From Lysobacterales bacterium (GTDB lineage: Bacteria > Pseudomonadota > Gammaproteobacteria > Xanthomonadales > Marinicellaceae), in contig JAGRJR010000005.1 of NCBI GenBank assembly GCA_020442635.1, positions 1 to 64,000 on the forward strand: DNA of 64,000 nucleotides. Direction: 5' to 3'. A model generated the notes under the pieces. It had not been told where the DNA came from. It was given only the letters and a program-made list of their open reading frames with translations, and searched no databases. The number at the start of each line of letters is the position of its first letter. Positions within the stretch are counted from its first letter, which is position 1. Position numbers and translations under genes: made by a program. Positions 53,168-61,982 of this stretch are shown here, piece by piece.

Positions 53168-53533
53168 ATGTACCCCATTTTAAAACAAATTCATATTATC
53201 CTGGTCATTTGTAGTTTGACATTTTTTCAGTTTCGATTTTGGTTTTACCGAGTTAAACAAAATGAACTGAGCAAATCATTCAAGGTTGCTCCTCATGTGA
53301 TTGATACTTTGCTGTTTACCAGTGGCATTGGGTTGGCTTTAATGGCTGGTTTTTCACCTGGTAATTCACCTTGGTTGTTATACAAATTGATGGCTTTGTT
53401 GTTTTACATTGTTTTTGGGGTGTTGGCCATGAAAAAATCTGGAATCATGCAGTGGCTAGGCTACCTCATGGCAACAACTGCCGTTGCCTATATTATTTCT
53501 ACCGCCACCCAAAAATCCGCATGGCCATTCTGA
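53168..53533 (+). CDS. SirB2-family membrane protein
   Basis: I take the ATG at 53168. It gives a 121-residue protein with four membrane segments (YPILKQIHIILVICSLTFFQ, VIDTLLFTSGIGLALMAGF, LLYKLMALLFYIVFGVLAMK, GYLMATTAVAYIISTA). Size, topology and the conserved HxxL and RxxW-like beginning (KQIHI ... FRFWFYR) fit SirB2, a family of unknown function often found near prfA/hemK-type genes. Its 3' end overlaps folK by 13 bases. Confidence 0.85.
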   Translation: MYPILKQIHIILVICSLTFFQFRFWFYRVKQNELSKSFKVAPHVIDTLLFTSGIGLALMAGFSPGNSPWLLYKLMALLFYIVFGVLAMKKSGIMQWLGYLMATTAVAYIISTATQKSAWPF

Positions 53534-54051
53534 GACAAACCTATTTTCTCGGCATAGGTAGCAATGTTAATCGTCAGAAAAACATCAAGTCGGCCTTGAA
53601 TTATTTGGCTTGTTCTTTCAAGTCTTTGCAAGTTTCACCAGTATATCAATCAGTTGCGTTTGGCTTTGAGGGTCAGGATTTTTATAACTTGGTGGTTAAA
53701 CTTGAAACCGTATTTACTCCTCACCCACTTAAAGATTGGCTACAAAACATTGAGAACATTCATGGACGGGATCGCAGTAAACCTCGTTATTCTGATAGGA
53801 CATTAGATATTGATTTACTTTTATGTGATGGTCTGATTATAGATGATGGTGTGGTTCAGGTGCCAAGAACAGAAATTCTTAAAAGAGATTATGTACTCAA
53901 ACCATTACAAGATTTAGCCCCAGATTTGATTCACCCTGTAGCACAAAAAAGGCTCGCTGAATTATGGCAAGCCTTAAATGAAAGTCAGGTTGTTGAACTG
54001 AAATTAGTCCCTAATGATTTTATCACCGATAACATCACCGGTTTCGGCTGA
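53521..54051 (+). CDS. folK: 2-amino-4-hydroxy-6-hydroxymethyldihydropteridine pyrophosphokinase FolK
   Basis: FolK transfers pyrophosphate from ATP to the pterin in folate biosynthesis. The start at 53521 gives 176 residues beginning MAILRQTYFLGIGSNVNRQK, as expected for HPPK (GSN motif). An upstream frame to 53371 is only a shadow of SirB2. The signature GRDRSKPRYSDRTLDIDLLL carries the metal-binding DxD. The RDYVLKPLQDLAPD block follows. It overlaps SirB2 by 13 bases and runs 48 bases into the convergent repeat-protein gene, so both strands are coding there. Confidence 0.95.
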   Translation: MAILRQTYFLGIGSNVNRQKNIKSALNYLACSFKSLQVSPVYQSVAFGFEGQDFYNLVVKLETVFTPHPLKDWLQNIENIHGRDRSKPRYSDRTLDIDLLLCDGLIIDDGVVQVPRTEILKRDYVLKPLQDLAPDLIHPVAQKRLAELWQALNESQVVELKLVPNDFITDNITGFG

Positions 54052-54672
54052 TTTATCAATGAATAATTTCACCTTCTTCTTGAAAATCAAATCCCCTTTA
54101 ACCACCACATCTTTACCAATGTGCACTTCTGGTACTTTGTTATTGCTGTTGAACCAACCACTTGATTTATCAACAAACAGATCACCTTCTACGATGGTCC
54201 CATCTTCTAAGTAAATGTCACCATTGACGGTTTTGATGCTGCCTTCAACCACAGAAGCAACTGCAGAAATCTTGCCGTTAACTGTTTCCATATCACCTTC
54301 AATTTGACAGCCTTTATCGGCTGATATTTTGCCATTGACTGTTTCAGCATGACTTTTAATCAGACAATTGGCGCCCAATTCAATGGAGCCATTGACCGTT
54401 TCAGCATGTTCTGCAGTAACGCCATCACCAAATTTGATGCTGCCATTGACAGTTTCGGCTTTACCAACAATCGCGTCGTCACCTACTTTGATCGACCCAT
54501 TGACTGTATCCAGATTATCAACATGGGACTTTTCACCCACGGTGATGCTGCCGTTAACCGAATCGTAATCTTTTTCTGGCGAATTGGTGCCTGCCTCAAC
54601 TTTTTCGCTACCAAAAACGCCCGCTTGTACAGTTACAGTCAATGCCAATAACAATATTAAAACGTATTTCAT
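54004..54672 (-). CDS. Exported repeat protein with TVNGSI repeats
   Basis: The 222-residue product has a signal peptide (MKYVLILLLALTVTVQA, then GVFG). Seven tandem repeats of about 18-21 residues centred on (D/E)(S/T)VNG(S/K/D)I follow (DSVNGSI, LDTVNGSI, AETVNGSI twice, AETVNGKI, METVNGKI, IKTVNGDI). These suggest a short beta-solenoid like polymer-forming (bactofilin-like) or DUF4097 proteins. The end (KDVVVKGDLIFKKKVKLFID) continues the pattern. It is likely periplasmic. Single transcription unit; its 3' end overlaps the convergent folK by 48 bases. No function can be given. Confidence 0.75.
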   Translation of the reverse strand: MKYVLILLLALTVTVQAGVFGSEKVEAGTNSPEKDYDSVNGSITVGEKSHVDNLDTVNGSIKVGDDAIVGKAETVNGSIKFGDGVTAEHAETVNGSIELGANCLIKSHAETVNGKISADKGCQIEGDMETVNGKISAVASVVEGSIKTVNGDIYLEDGTIVEGDLFVDKSSGWFNSNNKVPEVHIGKDVVVKGDLIFKKKVKLFIDKSAETGDVIGDKIIRD

Positions 54673-54725
54673 GTATACCTCTTGTTTAATGATAATGCCT
54701 AAAAAACGGATAACGATTTGTTTTG

Positions 54726-55277
54726 TTACTCCTTTGGATGAAATTTATGCCTTTTTGACTCTCCAGGTAATAAACCACTCAGGCCAATGTTGCCAATCTG
54801 GGTACGAATTAAACGCAATACTGGCAACCCTACCGCTGCGCACATGCGCCTGACCTGACGGTTCTTACCCTGATTGATGGTCAAAGATAACCAGCTGGTT
54901 GGGATATTTTTGCGCTGCCGAATGGGCGGATTTCTTTTCCAAACCCAACCTGGCTTTTTAGCCAGAATTTCAACGAATACTGCAATGGCAATGTAATCTT
55001 TGACTTTGATACCTTGCCTTAATTGTTGGACGTGTTTAGCTTGTACCCTACCTTCTACTTGCACCAGATAAGTCTTATTAACCGCTTGGCTGGTAATAAA
55101 ATGTTGTATTTTGCCATCATCAGTCAAAATCAATAAACCCTCTGAATCATAATCGAGCCGTCCGGCTGCATAATAACCAGGCTCATTGATGTAATGTCCC
55201 AAATGATCCCGGTTTTCTTTATCGGTAAATTGAGTCAAGACTTGAAAAGGCTTATTGAATAAGATGATTTTTTGCAT
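54726..55277 (-). CDS. rluE: 23S rRNA pseudouridine(2457) synthase RluE
   Basis: The 183-residue protein belongs to the RsuA/RluE/RluF branch of pseudouridine synthases but lacks the N-terminal S4 domain, as RluE does. The start ILFNKPFQVLTQFTD, the catalytic motif GRLDYDSEGLLILT (Asp nucleophile) and KTYLVQVEGR are present. WLSLTINQGKNRQVRRMCAAVG is the conserved RNA-binding end. It modifies U2457 of 23S rRNA during ribosome assembly. Separated by 163 bases from the divergent TonB-like gene. Confidence 0.92.
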   Translation of the reverse strand: MQKIILFNKPFQVLTQFTDKENRDHLGHYINEPGYYAAGRLDYDSEGLLILTDDGKIQHFITSQAVNKTYLVQVEGRVQAKHVQQLRQGIKVKDYIAIAVFVEILAKKPGWVWKRNPPIRQRKNIPTSWLSLTINQGKNRQVRRMCAAVGLPVLRLIRTQIGNIGLSGLLPGESKRHKFHPKE

Positions 55278-55440
55278 TTCTTAAAAGAATTAGAACCGTT
55301 ATATTTTAGAAAAAATAGATGAGGGAAATTTATTCGTCAAGTAAAAAACCAATATTACGAAATTATTAGTAAATAAATGGAACCTTATATATAGGCCAAA
55401 AGTCACACCTCATACTACTAAGAAAAAACTGGAGAAGTGT

Positions 55441-56076
55441 ATGAAGCAAATATTAAGATTTTCTGTATCAGGATTACTAGGTTTAGTGATAACTGCAGCT
55501 TTGTTTATCGGCATGCTCAGCTTATTAAACGGTCAGAAATCTCAAATAAAAACCGATGGTGTAAATATCAAGTTTTCTTTTGTGAAAGATTTCAAAGCAC
55601 CAGAAGTTAAACCCAAACCAGAAAAAAAACTACCTGAGCAACAGAAAATTACCCAGGCACCAACCATCAATCGTATAGCGACCGATCCCATTGACACACC
55701 TGAAATTGAGGTCCCAAACAGTGGGAATACAGGTGAAAAATTTAACATCGGTCCATCCATTGGTATTACGAGTAATGGTTTTTCAGGAGGTGATTGGGCT
55801 CAAGGCAATCCAGGCGATATAAAAAGTGCCATTCCGCCTATGTATCCACAGAAAGAGTTGGCAAAGAAAACCGAGGGTTGGGTTCAATTACTGATTGAGG
55901 TCAATGAGTTTGGCAATGTAAGTTCTGCTGAAGTATTACAGGCCAAACCAGCCAGGGCTTTTAATGCAGCTGCCATCAAAGCCGTCAGGAAGTGGAAGTT
56001 TCACCCCAAAGTGGTTGATGGTAAAGCCATGCCATTTCAGGTAACACAAACCATTGAATTTAAACTGGATCAATAA
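55441..56076 (+). CDS. TonB-family energy transducer
   Basis: The 211-residue protein has an N-terminal membrane anchor (about 8-30), a short Lys/Pro-rich stretch (APEVKPKPEKKLPEQQ) and a C-terminal TonB domain (about 125-211: PPMYPQKELAKKTEGWVQLL, VSSAEVLQAKPARAFNAAAI, AVRKWKFHPKVVDG). It passes proton-motive-force energy from ExbB/ExbD to outer-membrane receptors. It has a GGAG ribosome binding site. No exbBD or receptor gene is adjacent, and the spacer is short for a dedicated iron-uptake TonB. It may thus be an alternative TonB-like protein. Confidence 0.9.
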   Translation: MKQILRFSVSGLLGLVITAALFIGMLSLLNGQKSQIKTDGVNIKFSFVKDFKAPEVKPKPEKKLPEQQKITQAPTINRIATDPIDTPEIEVPNSGNTGEKFNIGPSIGITSNGFSGGDWAQGNPGDIKSAIPPMYPQKELAKKTEGWVQLLIEVNEFGNVSSAEVLQAKPARAFNAAAIKAVRKWKFHPKVVDGKAMPFQVTQTIEFKLDQ

Positions 56077-56101
56077 CCTCAATTGGACAGGGACGTCCTT
56101 C

Positions 56102-56329
56102 CTATCCTGAAGCCCAGCAAAATGGTAAAAGTAACAGCAGCAATATAGGCAGCAATAACAACTTGAACAAGAGCACAAAAAAACCACCAAATACCATCAA
56201 CAACAACATTCCAACGGACATAAAAACGCCAGCCACCAATATAATTGGGCTGAATAAAAGCACAAAAACCCAAAACAGAATTTTAAACACCACCAGTAGC
56301 AATAAAATGCCTATAAATGCTTCAATCAC
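56102..56329 (-). CDS. Possible small, very hydrophobic membrane protein
   Basis: A 75-codon frame with GTG start encodes an almost purely hydrophobic product: EAFIGILLLLVVFKILFWVF, SVGMLLLMVFGGFFVLLF, then LPFCWASG. It sits 67 bases downstream of the radical SAM gene on the same strand and ends 26 bases before the convergent TonB gene stop. The ribosome binding site is weak and the start uncommon, so it may be chance from a biased region. The sustained three-helix pattern favours a real gene. Function unknown. Confidence 0.42.
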   Translation of the reverse strand: MIEAFIGILLLLVVFKILFWVFVLLFSPIILVAGVFMSVGMLLLMVFGGFFVLLFKLLLLPILLLLLLPFCWASG

Positions 56330-56396
56330 CGGTAAAACTCAATGGAAATTAACAATTAAAATAGCAAAATATAGCTGTGAATTACAGTGCCGAAAG

Positions 56397-58904
56397 TCAG
56401 GATTCTGCAAACTCAGAAATAGACTTGGGTCTGGATACTTCAGAATGTAGTTCCCAAAAGTATTGGTGAGAATCGTATTGCAAATAGTCAAGGTCGATAC
56501 TGACCATTGAGTTAGGGTCGGAGACGTGGAATTTAGCAGGAGGATAACTCGACAATGGTGTGTCTTTATGACTGGCCTGACTGTTTTTGGATGAAAAATA
56601 AGCAGTGAAATCATGAGGCAATTCAACTTGCATGGGATAACTCAATGCATCATCGGGCATACATAATTGGTTAACTCGTAGGATGGTTTTTATACCGCTG
56701 TCAATTTCAATACTATATTGTTGTTCAATGTAATTCTCCACTTGCTGATAAAACAGCGTCCAACCACCTGGCATACACTTGTCTCTATTGAAAAACCGCA
56801 CTGCCCAGGTGAGTTGTTTGAACCGATTTGGATTTTGTCGGGTAAATCTTAATAAACCATCTAAAAAGTCAATTGCCCGAATGTCATGCTCCCATTGCAA
56901 ATAGCGAATCACATAACGCAGTAACGAATAACCATCTGCCATGGTATAAATTTGGTACATGCTTTTCATCCAACGCAAATCCTGTTCACTGAAGCTATAC
57001 GACGAAACCACAAAGTCTTGTGCATCAGTTTTAATTTGGTACTTGTCAATGTACTCAGGATTGGCCATCGGACTGTTGGGCAACAGTTGTGTTGGATAGG
57101 CTTTGACCGATACATCCATGTCTATATATCGTTGTAAATCGTTGTTAAAGGCTTTAACCGTGATACCCGGTAAACCAATCATCAAGTCAGTGGACAAAGG
57201 TAGTTTCAAATCATAAAAGACCTTAGTCAGCTCATCATATTTTTCTGTTTTGATGTTTTTACGGTTAATGACTTCCAGGGTTTTTTCATCGGTGGTCTGA
57301 ATAGAAATGATACCCTGACTGATGATTCCACCAGCCGTAAATATTTTAATGATTTCAACCAAACGCCAAGTTGAATTTTTGGTGTAATTAACTACCACTT
57401 CTTGAGGAAACCCATACTTTTCTTTGGTGTCGACGATGAATTGAGATAACTCAATGTCACGGTCATAGATACCAAAGTTGGCATCGGCGATCCAAATCAC
57501 CCTAACTTTGTTTTTACCAATCCATTCAATTTCATCCTTGACTCTCTGTAAATCAAATTTCCTCACTTTTTGATTGGTAGCAGAACCCCAGTCACAAAAA
57601 GTACAACCAAACGGACAACCCCGATTGGACTCAATAATAGCAGCTTCCACACGCCCCTCATAACGGTCAAACAAACCAGACAGATATGGCGAGGGAACAC
57701 TGTCTGGCTCAGCCATGCGTTTTCTTGGCGTGGTTCTGATCAAACCATTATTTAACTTGTCGCGAAAAGTGATGCCAGAAACTTCTGACAACATATCCTG
57801 ATGATAGGTAATCTCACCTTCCTGTGAACGAATAATTTTTTCAAAGACTTCAGTAATGGCCACTTCACCTTCACCATGAACAGAAATGTCCACTGACCGG
57901 TGTGCTGCCATAAAATCAGCGCTGGCCTGTTTGTATTCAGGTGTGCTTGGACCACCATGGATGGTTAAATTTTTTACGTCATGACTCTTGATGGCCTGAC
58001 TGACTTGCAAGTTAACATCCATTGACCACATGTAATTGGAAAACAACCACACACCGGCTCTGAATTTGCGGTAAGGTCCATTGAGTAAGTCATTAGGTGA
58101 TAAATAGCTGATTGGAATCAATTGAAACCGATCAAGTAAAACACCATCCTGATAATTGGCCAGAGCACTGTAAATAACCCCTAAAGCCAATGGATAATGG
58201 TTTTCCATGTGAGGCACAAAATAGACTGGTATGCGACCATCAGGTTCAATGTCTCTCCAAGAGGGTCGGTTATTTTCAGATTTGATTACGGCAAATTGAG
58301 TTACTTCATTAGTGGCTTTCTGCTGTTTTTTCTGCGCAATCAATAAGCCATGTTTGAACAGGGTTTGTAAAACTGCCTGGATGTCCTCGGTAAACAAAAA
58401 AGCCTTTTCTTCACACACCGCTTGATGCGCCTTGCCATCAGCAAAACCCAGCATCAACATCACCCAAGATACGGGCAATCGATACGGTTTTTGATCCACT
58501 GTTGAACAAGCAAAATAACCATCATCATGTAAGGAAATTGCTGCATGACTACTCAGGCTTAAAGTTTCCGGTAACTCGATAAACGCCTCAACTGACACCG
58601 AAGGCAAGTTATAAAGGGTTAAAGCATGATTCGGCGCTTGGCTTGGCTCAAAAAACCGTGCTTGTTGGAATTGCTCTACACGTTGCATCACGGCTTGGGT
58701 CTTAATGTGTGGCAACCATTTCTTAATCCAAGGATGCTCAACGAAATCATTGGCCACTAATTGTGCATCCTTTTTTTTCAAAAAATAACTGAGCAATAAT
58801 AAATCAGGTTCATGAATCACCATCGGCCTGACTTCACCTGAAATCTGCGAAACCAGCAATTGTCCTTTACGGCATAAAATCATGAAATCCTGATTAAGTT
58901 GCAT
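56397..58904 (-). CDS. B12-binding-domain radical SAM enzyme of unknown substrate
   Basis: The 835-residue protein has three parts. About residues 1-195 contain two winged-helix-like segments (HEPDLLLLSYFLKKKDAQLV and TEDIQAVLQTLFKHGLLIAQ). Residues of about 225-360 form a cobalamin-binding-like Rossmann region (FSNYMWSMDVN, LTIHGGPSTPEY, VHGEGEVAITEVFE). A radical SAM barrel follows, with the 4Fe-4S cysteines Cys430, Cys434 and Cys437 in RGCPFGCTFCDWG. DLMIGLPGIT and the methyl-radical style LIxS region follow. The class includes methyltransferases and ring-forming enzymes; this member cannot be assigned. It shares one base with the hydrolase gene upstream, forming a two-gene operon. Confidence 0.88.
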   Translation of the reverse strand: MQLNQDFMILCRKGQLLVSQISGEVRPMVIHEPDLLLLSYFLKKKDAQLVANDFVEHPWIKKWLPHIKTQAVMQRVEQFQQARFFEPSQAPNHALTLYNLPSVSVEAFIELPETLSLSSHAAISLHDDGYFACSTVDQKPYRLPVSWVMLMLGFADGKAHQAVCEEKAFLFTEDIQAVLQTLFKHGLLIAQKKQQKATNEVTQFAVIKSENNRPSWRDIEPDGRIPVYFVPHMENHYPLALGVIYSALANYQDGVLLDRFQLIPISYLSPNDLLNGPYRKFRAGVWLFSNYMWSMDVNLQVSQAIKSHDVKNLTIHGGPSTPEYKQASADFMAAHRSVDISVHGEGEVAITEVFEKIIRSQEGEITYHQDMLSEVSGITFRDKLNNGLIRTTPRKRMAEPDSVPSPYLSGLFDRYEGRVEAAIIESNRGCPFGCTFCDWGSATNQKVRKFDLQRVKDEIEWIGKNKVRVIWIADANFGIYDRDIELSQFIVDTKEKYGFPQEVVVNYTKNSTWRLVEIIKIFTAGGIISQGIISIQTTDEKTLEVINRKNIKTEKYDELTKVFYDLKLPLSTDLMIGLPGITVKAFNNDLQRYIDMDVSVKAYPTQLLPNSPMANPEYIDKYQIKTDAQDFVVSSYSFSEQDLRWMKSMYQIYTMADGYSLLRYVIRYLQWEHDIRAIDFLDGLLRFTRQNPNRFKQLTWAVRFFNRDKCMPGGWTLFYQQVENYIEQQYSIEIDSGIKTILRVNQLCMPDDALSYPMQVELPHDFTAYFSSKNSQASHKDTPLSSYPPAKFHVSDPNSMVSIDLDYLQYDSHQYFWELHSEVSRPKSISEFAES

Positions 58905-59452
58905 TATTTGAGTAACCTTGAAATATTTCTGAATTGTGGATTTTTGGCTGTTCGCATCAGTTCAAACAAAATCATTTCGGTACTGGTGATCTCAGCGCCG
59001 GCCTGTTCCATGTTACGCAAACCCAATTTTTTATTACTTCTTTGCCTTGATGAAACCGCTTGTTGATTCACTTTCACGCTCAATCCATTAGCCAGTAAAT
59101 CGAGCACGGTTTGGTAAACACAAACATGGGTTTCAATGCCGGTTACAATGCACTGATGGCGACCAGATGCACGCAATTGATTCATGAAATCTGTGACTCC
59201 ACAAGCGCTGAAACTCAGTTTTTCATGATAAAAATCATCAGATAACAGTTTCTTGATAGCAGCTTTGGTTTCACCAAGACCTTTTGGATATTGTTCAAAC
59301 CAATGAACCGGTATACCAAGAATTTTAGCTGCTTCAATCATGGTGATGATTTCTTTAAATAGCCGTTTCTTCTGATACATCAGGTCAGCCAATCTGCCCT
59401 GCACATCAATCACTAACAGACAACTTTGTTCTATGGTGAATCTCGATTTCAT
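58904..59452 (-). CDS. Isochorismatase-family cysteine hydrolase
   Basis: The 182-residue cytoplasmic protein has the catalytic triad of the isochorismatase/nicotinamidase superfamily: Asp16 in LLVIDVQGRL, Lys78 in YHEKLSFSA and Cys111 in TGIETHVCVYQTV. The substrate is not predictable; the superfamily cleaves amides, vinyl ethers and N-carbamoyl compounds. The cis-peptide region IETHVC is normal. Its stop overlaps the start of the B12 radical SAM gene by one base. That implies a joint pathway, or detoxification of a product of that enzyme. Confidence 0.92.
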   Translation of the reverse strand: MKSRFTIEQSCLLVIDVQGRLADLMYQKKRLFKEIITMIEAAKILGIPVHWFEQYPKGLGETKAAIKKLLSDDFYHEKLSFSACGVTDFMNQLRASGRHQCIVTGIETHVCVYQTVLDLLANGLSVKVNQQAVSSRQRSNKKLGLRNMEQAGAEITSTEMILFELMRTAKNPQFRNISRLLK

Positions 59453-59509
59453 TGGCGCATTTTATATGGTTTGCGAGTCATAGCGCAATCTATGGCACTG
59501 ATATTTCAA

Positions 59510-60322
59510 TCAATCAGGATAACCATCAATGGTGCGGACTTGTCTAACCCAGGCACCATTGGCAAGCGTTGCTGGCAGCGTATATTGCTGACTTATGGCC
59601 TCATCTCGGGAGCTGTAAAGTCCAACTAACACAATCCACCAATCAGCGCCTTCCCTTTGCGTTCTGACAAAGACATGGTTATGTTGCTGTAAATGATTAT
59701 TTGACACAAAATCTTCCAGCTTATGACGGTTTGAAGTACCCACTACCTGAAAAGTCCATTGCGTTGCAAAATGTGTTTGCCAATATGAAAAGTCGTTTGG
59801 AGCAGTGTGGAATGACTGCACATCAGTGGTTGGCTGACCTGTATCTGAAATTGCATTTACTTCGGTATGCTCAACAACTGGTACAGACATATTTTCTGTA
59901 GATTGTGGCTCAGTTGAAGCAATCGATTCAACAACTCCCTCTGACAATTCTGGTATTGGTTGTTTTTCCGATGAAACTTCCTCACGGGCTGTGAAATCCT
60001 GTATGTTATATGGCATAGTCGCATTGGGGTTTGATTGACGCGCTTGTAGCCCGATGTTCACTGGTTGCAAGGTTTGAATTTCTACACCATCATCAATCAA
60101 TTCCGGTTGATCGGGTTCAAGCGCCAGTTTTTGGGCTTTTTCCTGCGCCTTATGTTGTTCATCAGCCGGAGCACACACCCATTGCTTTTTGGCAGCAAAA
60201 CAGATGATGTTGTTTTCCTTAGACGGGTTTTTTTTATCTTTGTCTTGTGCCCAAACAGCTTGGATGACAAGCAAACCTATCAAGATAAAAAGATAATTTG
60301 TGAGCGTTGCTTTTAGGGTCAT
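59510..60322 (-). CDS. SPOR-domain protein (DamX-like position)
   Basis: The protein has 270 residues from ATG 60322, which overlaps the aroB stop by one base (TAATG). Another ATG at 60334 would overlap by 13. It has an N-terminal hydrophobic segment serving as signal or anchor (YLFILIGLLVIQAVWAQ), a long acidic linker, and a C-terminal SPOR domain of about 75 residues (WTFQVVGTSNRHKLEDFV, DWWIVLVGLYSSRDEAISQ). SPOR domains bind denuded septal peptidoglycan. In E. coli damX also follows aroK-aroB, so a division-linked role is likely. The central linker is not conserved. Confidence 0.88.
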   Translation of the reverse strand: MTLKATLTNYLFILIGLLVIQAVWAQDKDKKNPSKENNIICFAAKKQWVCAPADEQHKAQEKAQKLALEPDQPELIDDGVEIQTLQPVNIGLQARQSNPNATMPYNIQDFTAREEVSSEKQPIPELSEGVVESIASTEPQSTENMSVPVVEHTEVNAISDTGQPTTDVQSFHTAPNDFSYWQTHFATQWTFQVVGTSNRHKLEDFVSNNHLQQHNHVFVRTQREGADWWIVLVGLYSSRDEAISQQYTLPATLANGAWVRQVRTIDGYPD

Positions 60323-61398
60323 TAAGTTATACACGTGTTGATGGCCTTGAGGATGTTAGCATCATTTACACCTTCGGCAATAAACGCTTCTCCCATCCCT
60401 TTCAATAAAATCAGCCGATGCTGGTCATTAATGACTTTCTTATCCGCTTTCATCAATGCCAGAATTTCATCGGCCGAATATTCAATATCAAGCATAATTG
60501 GCAATTCAAAGGCTTGCAACAAGTTTTCCAGCATTTTTCGTATATCACCAGCACAATAGTCCAATTGCGCTGATAATTCAGCAGCCATCACCATGCCCAA
60601 TGCTACAGCTTCACCATGCAGGTATTTATATTGACTGACGGTCTCAATGGCATGTCCAAAAGTATGCCCCAGATTTAATAAAGCCCTGACACCTTGCTCC
60701 TTCTCATCCTCCTCGACAATTTTTGTTTTGAATTGGCAGCAATGGGTAATTAACTCCATCAATGTGGCTTCATCTAAGTGCTTAATGGCTTGTTGATTTG
60801 TTACCAACCATTCATAAAACCAGGCCTGGTTGATACCCGCATATTTAATCGCCTCACCAATACCCGCATTGAATTCCCTTTGGGGTAAAGTTCTTAAAGT
60901 TCTGGCATTGATAATCACTGCTTTGGGCTGATGAAAAGCCCCGATCATGTTTTTGCCTTTGACGTGATTGATACCAGTTTTTCCACCCACTGAGGCATCT
61001 ATTTGTGATAACAAGGTGGTAGGCACTTGAATAAAAGCCATGCCACGCATCCAAGAAGCTGCTGCAAACCCCGTAATGTCACAAACAATACCACCTCCAA
61101 GAGATACCAGCACATCTGAACGGTTAAATTGATGCTCAGCCAGGGCGTTAAGGATTGCTAACCAACTTTCCTGGTTTTTATGTGTTTCTCCATCACCAAT
61201 CAGGCAATGATGCACCACGTTATTGACAAAACATTGGCGAACTTCTTCAAGATATAGCGGTGCCACCACTTCATTACTGACCAACATGATTTTTTTACCC
61301 ACCAACCAGGATTCGAGGGCGGAAAAGTCAAACTTTTCTGAATCAATCACAATGGGATATTGGGCATTGGGCAAAGCAATGTTCAGTTGTTTTTGCAT
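60322..61398 (-). CDS. aroB: 3-dehydroquinate synthase AroB
   Basis: AroB converts DAHP to 3-dehydroquinate, the second shikimate-pathway step, using NAD+ and a divalent metal. The 358-residue length is as usual (E. coli 362). The NAD-binding loop GDGETHKNQESW and VSLGGGIVCDITGFAAASW are present. Metal ligands lie in NAGIGEAIKYAG (Glu), NLGHTFGHAIE (His) and YLHGEAVALGM (His). It overlaps aroK by 16 bases upstream and the SPOR gene by one base downstream. Confidence 0.98.
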   Translation of the reverse strand: MQKQLNIALPNAQYPIVIDSEKFDFSALESWLVGKKIMLVSNEVVAPLYLEEVRQCFVNNVVHHCLIGDGETHKNQESWLAILNALAEHQFNRSDVLVSLGGGIVCDITGFAAASWMRGMAFIQVPTTLLSQIDASVGGKTGINHVKGKNMIGAFHQPKAVIINARTLRTLPQREFNAGIGEAIKYAGINQAWFYEWLVTNQQAIKHLDEATLMELITHCCQFKTKIVEEDEKEQGVRALLNLGHTFGHAIETVSQYKYLHGEAVALGMVMAAELSAQLDYCAGDIRKMLENLLQAFELPIMLDIEYSADEILALMKADKKVINDQHRLILLKGMGEAFIAEGVNDANILKAINTCIT

Positions 61399-61946
61399 AG
61401 TTTTTTAATGCGTTTAAAGTTGTCCGGGTTATTAAAAAAACCAATGATTTTTTGCGCCATGCCATAAGAACTGGTGCGCCCACTGGCAAAGGCCACGTCC
61501 GCCACTTCGTCATACAAGGGGTTACGTATTCGAGCCAGGTTCAGCAGCCTTTCACGCCGCCCGGTTCCCTGCAGCAAAGGTCTTTGTTTGTCTCTTTTTA
61601 ACCTTTTGAGCTGGTGTTTTACTTCTGTTTTCAAGTACACCACCAAACCATCACTGTTTTTCAACAAGCCACGGTTGATTTCATTGCTGATGATGCCGCC
61701 GCCAGTGGCTATCACTGCGTTATCCTGTTGCAATAACTCTTCAAGCATAGCGGTTTCCCTTAGGCGAAATCCCGTTTCTTTCTCGATTTCAAAAATCAGA
61801 TTAATTGACACCCCGGTGCGCTTTTCCAATTCATGATCAACATCGATAAAGGTTTTATCCAGGACGGCTGCTATGCGCTTGCCCACAGTGGTTTTGCCCG
61901 CTCCCATGGGGCCAACCAGAATGATATTACGGGTGTTGATTGTCAT
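61383..61946 (-). CDS. aroK: Shikimate kinase AroK
   Basis: AroK phosphorylates shikimate at the 3-hydroxyl with ATP. I choose ATG 61946, which gives 187 residues and an N-terminus MTINTRNIILVGPMGAGKTT aligned with E. coli AroK; earlier in-frame ATGs at 61955 and 61976 add only non-conserved residues. The P-loop GPMGAGKTT, the DVDHELEKRTG shikimate-binding segment, the ATGGGII motif and the lid Arg in RPLLQGTGRRERL are present. First gene of the aroK-aroB-SPOR set, 36 bases after hutF on the same strand. Confidence 0.96.
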   Translation of the reverse strand: MTINTRNIILVGPMGAGKTTVGKRIAAVLDKTFIDVDHELEKRTGVSINLIFEIEKETGFRLRETAMLEELLQQDNAVIATGGGIISNEINRGLLKNSDGLVVYLKTEVKHQLKRLKRDKQRPLLQGTGRRERLLNLARIRNPLYDEVADVAFASGRTSSYGMAQKIIGFFNNPDNFKRIKKLCKNN

Positions 61947-61982
61947 GTTTTGCATTCTATCACGGACATGTGTCAAACCATG

